Source of the DNA: Polynucleobacter rarus
GTDB lineage: Bacteria; Pseudomonadota; Gammaproteobacteria; Burkholderiales; Burkholderiaceae
Direction of reading: 5' to 3'
NCBI RefSeq assembly: GCF_003072505.1
Contig: NZ_NTGB01000001.1
Location: 2,883,046 to 2,947,045, forward strand
Length of the DNA stretch: 64,000 bases
Both the position numbers and the translations under genes were made by a program. Below, piece after piece: positions 58,003 to 64,000 of this stretch. The notes beneath the pieces were generated by a model that saw nothing but the letters and a program-made list of their open reading frames with translations, had not been told where the DNA came from and made no database searches. Position 1 is the first letter of the stretch, and every line of letters begins with the position of its first letter.

Positions 58003-59039
58003 TTAATCTTCGCAAGTTGGCAAGCCAGAGCGATATTACTTGGTGTAGCTTCAAGTGTATGCGTTTCAATTTGATCAATGATTTGACAAATAGCTTGGTT
58101 GGCCATGACAGAAATGTTATGTTTTTGTCCTTGTTCAACAATGAGGCCATTAATAAATCTAGTTTCGGTAAGCCGGCCTTTTATAACATCTTGAGTGGTA
58201 GCGTTTTGAGATTTTTTACCGATGTGACCGACTAAAGTATCAACGAGTTTTTGAGAAATTTCTAAAGGCTCTCCAGCTAAATCTTCTGCAGTTAAACCAA
58301 ATATTTTTTCAATTTCGTAACCCAGTGCACGACCCACTGAAATCGCCTCTTGTCCAATTTGAAGAACTAACTGGCGCATTTTTGGATCTGAAAAGGCATC
58401 ATAGGAGCCGGCTTTAATCATTGCAAAGGGCGCCAAAATCATGGCATTAGTGACTAACTTTGTCCATTTAGCATTTTCAATTTGCTCAGAAAAGTCGACC
58501 TTAGCAGAATGAGATAGTAAATCTTGAACCATTTTTAAACGGTTCGTTATTTGTCCATCAAACTCCCCAATCGCTATCCAAGTTTTACTTGGTGGGGTTT
58601 TTCTTTTAATGATGCCAGGCTCAAAACTCTCGGCAGAAAGTTCTATCACACTACCAATTAAACGCTCTTTACCAATGATGTTTGCAATCGCCTCATTCAT
58701 CATGCCGTTCATGAGTGGCACCATTATTCCGTCTTGTTTTAAATAAGGCTTAATAAACTCACTTAGCCATTTTGCATCTTGGGCCTTGGCTGCTAAAAAA
58801 ACCACATCAAATCTTGGATTTAGTCTTGCTAAATCACTAAGGTGTAAAGCTTGGTTAGTTGGAGTCTGAAATTCCTTATCTGGGAAGCTAATCTGAAGAC
58901 CCTCAGTCTGTAACTTTGTAATGACCTTAGGCCATGAGTCTGTAATCGAAATCGGTACGCCTGCCATTAAAAAGTCAGCGGCAACACTACCACCAATAGC
59001 ACCACAACCTAGAATAAGAATCTCCAAAATGATCTCCAA
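57999..59039 (-). CDS. 2-dehydropantoate 2-reductase (ApbA/PanE) family protein
   Basis: A 346-residue NAD(P)-dependent reductase of the ketopantoate reductase fold. The Rossmann motif ILGCGAIGGSVAADFLMAG is at the N terminus, with VVFLAAKAQDAKW and MVPLMNGMMNE typical of the N-domain. The C-domain holds NAKWTKLVTNAMILAPFA with the conserved lysine and asparagine. Its place inside a catabolic region, not next to pan genes, suggests it reduces or oxidises another 2-oxo or 2-hydroxy acid. It is transcribed divergently from the third Bug gene. Confidence 0.82.
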   Translation of the reverse strand: MEIILEILILGCGAIGGSVAADFLMAGVPISITDSWPKVITKLQTEGLQISFPDKEFQTPTNQALHLSDLARLNPRFDVVFLAAKAQDAKWLSEFIKPYLKQDGIMVPLMNGMMNEAIANIIGKERLIGSVIELSAESFEPGIIKRKTPPSKTWIAIGEFDGQITNRLKMVQDLLSHSAKVDFSEQIENAKWTKLVTNAMILAPFAMIKAGSYDAFSDPKMRQLVLQIGQEAISVGRALGYEIEKIFGLTAEDLAGEPLEISQKLVDTLVGHIGKKSQNATTQDVIKGRLTETRFINGLIVEQGQKHNISVMANQAICQIIDQIETHTLEATPSNIALACQLAKIN

Positions 59040-59070
59040 ATTATTTTATTATTTGTTAATCATACCGAAG

Positions 59071-59111
59071 TGCCAGTGGCAAAAAAGAATTTGTTATAGT
59101 CATAGCTATAA
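59071..59111. promoter_or_regulatory. Candidate operator palindromes in the divergent reductase/Bug region
   Basis: The 88-base gap between the divergent panE-like and Bug genes holds two perfect dyads. TGCCAGTGGCA is at 59071-59081. TTATAG (59094-59099) pairs with CTATAA (59106-59111) across 6 bases. Such paired dyads are common regulator sites. No regulator gene is adjacent. Confidence 0.35.
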
Positions 59112-59127
59112 AAAAGAGGAGACATGC

Positions 59128-60117
59128 ATGCATTGCAATCAAAAAGATAATTTCGTTTTATCAAGGCTAATGCTTTTCCTTGTTTTTACATGGACAGTGA
59201 TTACAGGAAGCGTTTTCGCACAACCGACCCCTTCAGCGAATATCAAAATTATTATTCCTTTTGCACCGGGTGGACCTACCGATGTGTTGGGTCGATTAGC
59301 CGCTGAAAATTTACAACAAAATTTAAAAGTAACGGTGATTACGGAAAATCGTCCTGGTGCGAATGGCTTAGTTGGGGTTAATTTTTTAAAGCAAGGACCG
59401 GTTGACGGATCTAATTTATTATTCGTTAGTTCCGGCATGATTACGTTTAGTCCTTTGATGGATAAGTCAAGCAACTTTGATCCGCAAAAAGACTTAGTAC
59501 CCATCATTTGTTTAGCTCAGACAGATATTGGACTCATCATTGCAACGGGAGTTGGAGCGAGTAATTTAAAAGAATATTTAACACTCGCTAAAACTGCTAA
59601 CCCACCCTTAAGCCTTGGCTCAGCAGGCGTCGGTAATATCCTACATGCCTATATTGAAATTTTAAAAGATTCTTCTAAGATCGATTTTTTACATGTCCCA
59701 TATAAAGGAGCTACACCATCTTTTGCGGATGTTTTAGGTGGGCAAATATCAGGCATGTTTATTAGTGTCTCTCTTGCTGAGCAATCAATCAGAGCAAAAA
59801 AAGTAAAACTAATTGGTGTTTTAGGCAAAAGAAGTGCTTTATTTCCTGATGTCCCCACGATTACAGAACAAGGTCAATCAGGTTTAGATACTTTGCCGTG
59901 GTTTGCCATTATGGGGCCAAAAGGAATGTCTCCAGAGACAGCCCAATTGCTGGCATCAGCCATCATGGGCTCTAATGAAAGCGACTTTAGAAAGAAAATC
60001 TATGCCGCAGGTTCGACGCCGCTTCTTTTAACAGGAACAGCATTTTCTGACTTAATTAAAAACGAAACAAATGCTTGGTCAAAATTAATCTTTGATAAAA
60101 AAATCAATTTTCAATAA
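59128..60117 (+). CDS. Bug-family solute-binding protein (third copy)
   Basis: A 329-residue TctC/Bug periplasmic binding protein. The signal peptide (LMLFLVFTWTVITGSVFAQ) is followed by IKIIIPFAPGGPTDVLGRLAAENL, NRPGANGLVGVNFLKQGPVDGS, the loop LSLGSAGVGNILHAYIEIL and HVPYKGATPSFADVLGGQ. It includes a cysteine-containing leader MHCNQKDN. I start at the ATG at 59128 because GAGGAG (59116-59121) precedes it; the longer ORF would overlap the divergent reductase. The cupin gene begins 11 bases downstream. Confidence 0.92.
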   Translation: MHCNQKDNFVLSRLMLFLVFTWTVITGSVFAQPTPSANIKIIIPFAPGGPTDVLGRLAAENLQQNLKVTVITENRPGANGLVGVNFLKQGPVDGSNLLFVSSGMITFSPLMDKSSNFDPQKDLVPIICLAQTDIGLIIATGVGASNLKEYLTLAKTANPPLSLGSAGVGNILHAYIEILKDSSKIDFLHVPYKGATPSFADVLGGQISGMFISVSLAEQSIRAKKVKLIGVLGKRSALFPDVPTITEQGQSGLDTLPWFAIMGPKGMSPETAQLLASAIMGSNESDFRKKIYAAGSTPLLLTGTAFSDLIKNETNAWSKLIFDKKINFQ

Positions 60118-60128
60118 GGAGAATTAGT

Positions 60129-60713
60129 ATGTCAGGAGTTGTCAGAAGAGTTGTTACAGGTCACGATGAAAATGGAAAAGGGGTTGTCATTTCTGATGGA
60201 CCTGCGCCTTATGTGCATAGTACGCCAATTCGTCCAGGATACTTTTCTACAGATATTTTCAGAACCTTTGAAACACCTGCATTAATTAAAACCCATCAAG
60301 AAGAAACCACTCTAGGGCCGCGGCGCCAATTACCAACGAAAGGTGGCTCTGTGTTAAGAATTAATCACTTTCCACCAGAACCGAATGGTAATGAACATAT
60401 GGATGTGCAAGCGTCTAAAGCATTATTTGAGTCTCTTGGCAACGCGGCAGGTAGTTCATTTGAAAAAAATGGACGTCACCCATTAATGCATCGAACAGAA
60501 ACCATTGACTATGCAATTATTTTGTCCGGTGAAATAACCATGCTGCTGGACGATTCCGAAGTATTACTGAAAACTGGAGATATCTTGATTCAATGCGGCA
60601 CAGATCATGCTTGGACTAATCGATCTAACGCGCCATGCGTCGTTGCTTTCATACTTATTGATGGGGAGTATGACGAAACGCTGTGTAACATCGTTCAGTC
60701 TCAGGAAGGGTGA
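60129..60713 (+). CDS. Cupin-domain protein
   Basis: A 194-residue protein with a C-terminal cupin barrel. Cupin motif 1 appears in the MHRTETIDYAIILSGEITMLLDD segment, and motif 2 in LLKTGDILIQCGTDHAWTNRSN with the conserved histidine. The N-terminal half (about residues 1-100) is family-specific and includes RVVTGHDENGKGVVISDG. Such proteins commonly sit beside Bug genes and may be small-molecule isomerases, dioxygenases or binders; function is not known. AGGAG precedes the ATG (60119-60123). Cotranscribed with the Bug gene before it. Confidence 0.87.
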   Translation: MSGVVRRVVTGHDENGKGVVISDGPAPYVHSTPIRPGYFSTDIFRTFETPALIKTHQEETTLGPRRQLPTKGGSVLRINHFPPEPNGNEHMDVQASKALFESLGNAAGSSFEKNGRHPLMHRTETIDYAIILSGEITMLLDDSEVLLKTGDILIQCGTDHAWTNRSNAPCVVAFILIDGEYDETLCNIVQSQEG

Positions 60714-60774
60714 TCTATCTTACTGAAGGTCGACTCAAATAAAGAAAGCGAACTTTAAAGAGAGATTGAAATAA

Positions 60775-60861
60775 AACATCCATCTCAAAAATTGGCAATT
60801 ACAATCAATTAACCGCGCTTTTCAACAAGCCTTTGAGAGTGCGGAAACTTCCTTAAAATAA
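60775..60861 (+). pseudogene. Probable 3' remnant of a deleted gene
   Basis: A 28-codon open stretch, preceded directly by an in-frame TAA, encodes a protein-like C-terminal tail that includes INRAFQQAFESAETSLK. It has no start codon or ribosome binding site. Its stop (60859-60861) overlaps an ATG and sits next to the GTG of the following Bug gene, the layout of a translationally coupled operon partner. This looks like the tail left by a deletion. The original gene is not recognised, and chance coding is possible. Confidence 0.35.
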
Positions 60862-60871
60862 TGTGAGTCAA

Positions 60872-61870
60872 ATGTTTAAAGTACATGATGTAAATAAGTT
60901 CCTGAATAAATTATTCGTATTAGGAACTTTGACTTTGGTAATCGGCTTTTCCCAAAAAACGTTTGCTGTCGAAAAATTTCCATCAAAACCAGTTCGTATT
61001 GTGGTCGGCTTTTCTGCAGGCGGTCCGGTGGATAATATTTCTAGGATTCTTTCAAAACGATTAAGTGAGCGCTTGGGCCAGTCATTTATCGTTGATAATA
61101 AACCTGGGGCAAGTAGTATGATTGCCGCACAATTTGTTGCAAATGCAGAGCCTGACGGCTATACCTTACTGATGGTAGCCTCCACGCATGCCATTAACCC
61201 AAGCCTTTATAAAAACATAGCATTTGATACGGTAAAAGATTTTACTGCCATTACTTTTGTTGCTGAAAATGCATTTGTTCTCGTGGTGCCAAAAGATTTA
61301 AAAGTAAATTCTTTAGCGGATCTGCTTGGATTGGCTAAGAGTAACTCCACACCATTAAATTATGCCTCAGCGGGGGTCGGTGGCTTGCCTCATTTAGCAG
61401 CTGAATTATTAAAGCTGGAGGCTGGCATTGACGCCAATCACATTCCTTATAAAGGAGCTTCTCCTGCTTCAGTCGATCTGTTAGCTGGCCATGTCTCTTT
61501 CATGGTTAACAATATGCAATCAGCCTTGCCGTATATCAAGGATGGACGCTTAAAAGCAATAGCTGTGACTTCATCAGAGCGCTTGAGTGTATTGCCAAAG
61601 GTGCCAACATTTAAGGAACTCGGTTACAAAGGGTTGCAGATTTCGGGTTGGTACGGACTTTTAGGACCAGCGGGTATGTCCCCTGAAATTGTTAAACAAC
61701 TGAATAGTCAAATTACGCAGATCTTAAAAGAAAAAGAAGTCATTGATCAAATCAGGGCTGACGGTGCTGAAGTTAAAATGGGCACTCCAAAGGAGTTCTC
61801 AGGCCGAATTAATAGTGACCTGATCAAATGGTCAGAGGTTGTGAAGCGCGCAAACGTGAAAGGTCAATAG
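60872..61870 (+). CDS. Bug-family solute-binding protein (fourth copy)
   Basis: A 332-residue TctC/Bug periplasmic binding protein. The signal peptide ends near QKTFAVEK, followed by FPSKPVRIVVGFSAGGPVDNISRILS, NKPGASSMIAAQFVANAEPDGYTLLM, the loop LNYASAGVGGLPHLAAELL and HIPYKGASPASVDLLAGH. The start may be the ATG at 60872, with weak GTGAG upstream, or the in-frame GTG at 60863. It is followed 2 bases later by an alpha/beta hydrolase, so the two form a pair. Confidence 0.9.
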   Translation: MFKVHDVNKFLNKLFVLGTLTLVIGFSQKTFAVEKFPSKPVRIVVGFSAGGPVDNISRILSKRLSERLGQSFIVDNKPGASSMIAAQFVANAEPDGYTLLMVASTHAINPSLYKNIAFDTVKDFTAITFVAENAFVLVVPKDLKVNSLADLLGLAKSNSTPLNYASAGVGGLPHLAAELLKLEAGIDANHIPYKGASPASVDLLAGHVSFMVNNMQSALPYIKDGRLKAIAVTSSERLSVLPKVPTFKELGYKGLQISGWYGLLGPAGMSPEIVKQLNSQITQILKEKEVIDQIRADGAEVKMGTPKEFSGRINSDLIKWSEVVKRANVKGQ

Positions 61871-61872
61871 GC

Positions 61873-62700
61873 ATGCAAAGTAAATATTTAGAAGTAAGCC
61901 CAGGAGTTAATTTATATTGCCAAGTACAAGATTTCACAGATCCTTGGGCCGAGGCACCTACGATTGTGATGGTCCACGGCTTTGCCGAAAGTTCTGCATC
62001 GTGGTTCGCATGGATTCCTTATTTGGCGAGAAAGTTTCGTGTCGTTCTATTTGATATGAGGGGTTATGGCAAGTCAACTCCAATGCCAGGTGATTTCTCC
62101 TGGACGATGGACTGTTTGTTGGATGATATAACGGCAGTTGCCAAAAGTTATTTATTAGATCAATTTCATATCATTGGCGCAAAAAGTGGTGGTTCGTTAG
62201 TATTACAATATGCCGCAAAGAATCCAGAGAAAGTTATTTCAGTGGTTTCAGTGACGCCGCCAGTTGTGGGAGCGAAGGCAGTACCAGATTGGCTTAAACA
62301 AATTGATGAAGAGGGCGTTAAGCCGTGGGCTAAAGCAACGATGCCTGGAAGACTTGGGACCAAAGCAAGCTCTCAAGAAATCAATTGGTGGGTTGATCAT
62401 GTCCAAGGACTTACGCCAGAATCCACCTTGTTAGGGTATTTAAAATGGGTGCCAAAGTTAGATTTGCGAGAAGAGGTTCTAAAAGTTCTTTGCCCAACCT
62501 TGATTATTACAACATCGGGTAGTGGGTTACGAACAGTTCAAAGTGTTGAAGAATGGCAAAGTAAGATGTATCAGTCTAGCTTGCTAGTTGTCGAGGGAGA
62601 TGCATGGCATGCAGCAGCAGCCTATCCGGATATTTGTGCAAATGCAACTATAGAATTTTTGAATAAGGTTTTGGTTAAAATGAGCAAAGATGTTAAGTGA
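61873..62700 (+). CDS. Alpha/beta fold hydrolase
   Basis: A 275-residue cytoplasmic alpha/beta hydrolase. The oxyanion segment is IVMVHGFAESSASWFAWIPYL, then VVLFDMRGYGKSTPMPG. The nucleophile is S105 in the elbow FHIIGAKSGGSLVLQYA, and the histidine is in VEGDAWHAAAAYP. It has no signal peptide. It may hydrolyse an ester or the C-C bond of the imported compound. ATG at 61873 follows AGGTCAATAGGC; the longer ORF starting inside the Bug gene is rejected. The last gene of the catabolic region. Confidence 0.85.
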   Translation: MQSKYLEVSPGVNLYCQVQDFTDPWAEAPTIVMVHGFAESSASWFAWIPYLARKFRVVLFDMRGYGKSTPMPGDFSWTMDCLLDDITAVAKSYLLDQFHIIGAKSGGSLVLQYAAKNPEKVISVVSVTPPVVGAKAVPDWLKQIDEEGVKPWAKATMPGRLGTKASSQEINWWVDHVQGLTPESTLLGYLKWVPKLDLREEVLKVLCPTLIITTSGSGLRTVQSVEEWQSKMYQSSLLVVEGDAWHAAAAYPDICANATIEFLNKVLVKMSKDVK

Positions 62701-63031
62701 AGTGGCTTCTTGATATCTCGGCACTCAAACAGGTCAGCCAATAATCCCTAAGCTTTTATTTGGACGTAAATCAGATTATCTTGAGAGATTCAGTTTAAAT
62801 TAAACTAAATCATTGTTCGAAAGAGGACAGACTTAAGGCGTGATTCATGTTACATTGAATCAAATATATAAATAAACCCAATGATGAAAGTTTTGGGTAT
62901 TCATTGCTCTAACCTAAAGAAAAATTCAAAAAATCTATGGTTAATGAGCCTTCTAGCAAACGTTTCAATTAACTTGCCAGACTAAGCTTATATATCTATT
63001 ACTTAGATATCTCACACAAAGGCTAGTCATC
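62701..63031. other. Intergenic region upstream of the diguanylate cyclase
   Basis: These 331 bases hold no gene I can support on either strand. They contain a perfect 15-base palindrome of AGTTTAA, one A, then TTAAACT (62792-62806). A hairpin, ACCCAA (62876-62881) with TTGGGT (62893-62898), has no T-run. A good sigma-70 promoter candidate lies at 62974-63002. Confidence 0.6.
62974..63002 (+). promoter_or_regulatory. Probable sigma-70 promoter of the GGDEF gene
   Basis: TTGCCA (62974-62979) matches five of six -35 positions, and TATTAC (62997-63002) matches four of six -10 positions, with a 17-base spacer. Transcription would start near 63009, about 23 bases before the ATG. Confidence 0.5.
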
Positions 63032-64000
63032 ATGGAAACATTCGCATCGCAAAATAACTTAGTTGCATTAAATAAAAGACTTGAGGAAATAGTTGCACAG
63101 CGAACTCAAGAATTTCAAATACTATATAACTCCTCACCATGTGGCTATCACTGTACCGATCTTAATGGAGTCATCGTACTAATAAATGATACTGAGTTGA
63201 AATGGTTGGGGTACACCAGAGAAGAAGTTGTCGGAAAAATGAATATCAAAGACTTCTTAACCGCTGAAAGTATTGAGAATTATAAAAAGCATTTCCCATT
63301 ATTTCTTTTAAATGGGTATATTGAGAATTTAGAGTTTGAAATAATTGGCAAAAACCAAGTTCCGAGATTCATAAGTGCCTCAGCCAAGAGGATGAATGAT
63401 GAAAATGGTAACTTCATCATGAGTAATACCGTATTGAATGACATTACCGATAGAAAGATTCTAGAAAACCAGTTTAAGCACTTAGCTAATTACGATGATC
63501 TTACTGAACTGCCCAATCGAAGATTACTCAGAGACCGACTAAGTCAATCATTAATAGCGACAAGTCGAAGTGGCTTCTTCGGAGCACTTCTATTTATTGA
63601 CTTAGATAAATTTAAAGTCGTTAATGACACATTTGGCCACCATGCTGGTGATTACTTTTTAGTAGAGGTGGCACGCCGCATAAAAGCTTGTGTTCGTGAA
63701 ATGGATACTGTTAGTCGAACAGGTGGCGATGAATTTGTGGTGTTGTTTAATCAATTAACCGATAGTGAAGAAAAATCAATTGAAATTGCAATGAGGATTG
63801 CAGACAAAGTTCGCCAAGCCTTATTAGAACCCTATCAAATTATTTTACCTATTGAGAAAAAAGATCAATCAGTTATAGAGTATGTTTGCACTGCCAGCAT
63901 TGGTTGTTCAATTTTTTCCGAGAGTAGTAAAGAACTTGAGGCACTTTTAGAAGAAGCTGATACTGCCATGTATAAAGCAAAAAGTCTTGGCGGTGATCAG
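63032..64000 (+). CDS. PAS-GGDEF diguanylate cyclase, 3' end beyond the window
   Basis: The open frame begins at ATG 63032 and runs off the right edge (323 codons visible). After a short coiled-coil-like start (LNKRLEEIVAQRTQEFQILY) comes a PAS domain (about residues 28-150) with the ELKWLGYTREEVVGKM motif. A GGDEF domain begins at YDDLTELPNRRLL, with the active-site GGDEF in RTGGDEFVVLF. The RxxD inhibitory site REMD sits exactly five residues before GGDEF. It should make cyclic di-GMP. Whether an EAL domain follows is unknown. No export signal is seen, so it is probably cytosolic. Confidence 0.93.
   Translation, partial: METFASQNNLVALNKRLEEIVAQRTQEFQILYNSSPCGYHCTDLNGVIVLINDTELKWLGYTREEVVGKMNIKDFLTAESIENYKKHFPLFLLNGYIENLEFEIIGKNQVPRFISASAKRMNDENGNFIMSNTVLNDITDRKILENQFKHLANYDDLTELPNRRLLRDRLSQSLIATSRSGFFGALLFIDLDKFKVVNDTFGHHAGDYFLVEVARRIKACVREMDTVSRTGGDEFVVLFNQLTDSEEKSIEIAMRIADKVRQALLEPYQIILPIEKKDQSVIEYVCTASIGCSIFSESSKELEALLEEADTAMYKAKSLGGDQ

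Overview
The window is a densely packed, AT-rich stretch of a betaproteobacterial chromosome. Gene order (rplM-rpsI-argC-erpA-anmK-tyrS, purH-ruvCAB, fis-dusB-ubiH-pepP, lptD-surA-pdxA-rsmA, glyQS-gmhB-plsC, miaB-ybeY-corC-lnt) and several Bug-type solute-binding proteins point to Burkholderiales. The low GC and short intergenic gaps suggest a streamlined freshwater member such as Polynucleobacter or a close relative. The genus is an inference from gene content and was not tested by a search.

Positions 1-41.4 kb are mostly housekeeping. The region holds the end of ubiB, a sodium:solute symporter, a DUF502 membrane protein and aspS. An ATM1-like ABC exporter, a glycerate kinase and pyrC follow. 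Next come the RNase P RNA gene, an OsmC protein, a candidate small RNA overlapping the rplM-rpsI promoter, and argC, erpA, anmK and tyrS. A large minus-strand block carries ruvB, ruvA, ruvC, purH, fis, dusB, ubiH and pepP, and ends in the MurNAc-recycling pair murU-amgK. The plus-strand lptD-surA-pdxA-rsmA operon follows. A second minus-strand block runs from plsC to miaB, and an antiporter closes this part. Cell-envelope functions are well represented: LptD, SurA, Lnt, GmhB, AnmK, AmgK and MurU.

Positions 41.5-62.7 kb are accessory. They carry a GT39-like transferase, a translationally coupled ParB-like/MgtC pair, a lipoprotein Cu/Zn superoxide dismutase and a membrane-anchored TAXI protein. 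They also carry an MmgE/PrpD protein with a Tat-like leader, a secreted alpha/beta hydrolase, a TonB receptor, and a quinoprotein dehydrogenase paired with a diheme cytochrome c. The section ends in a catabolic region: Bug, CaiB-type CoA-transferase, enoyl-CoA hydratase, HMG-CoA-lyase-like enzyme, Bug, a divergent PanE-like reductase, Bug, cupin, a gene remnant, Bug and an alpha/beta hydrolase. Together these look like uptake and CoA-dependent cleavage of one or more small carboxylic acids whose identity the sequence does not reveal. This region is the best candidate for an undescribed pathway.

The window ends inside a PAS-GGDEF diguanylate cyclase. I saw no tRNA or rRNA genes, insertion sequences, prophage genes or CRISPR arrays.
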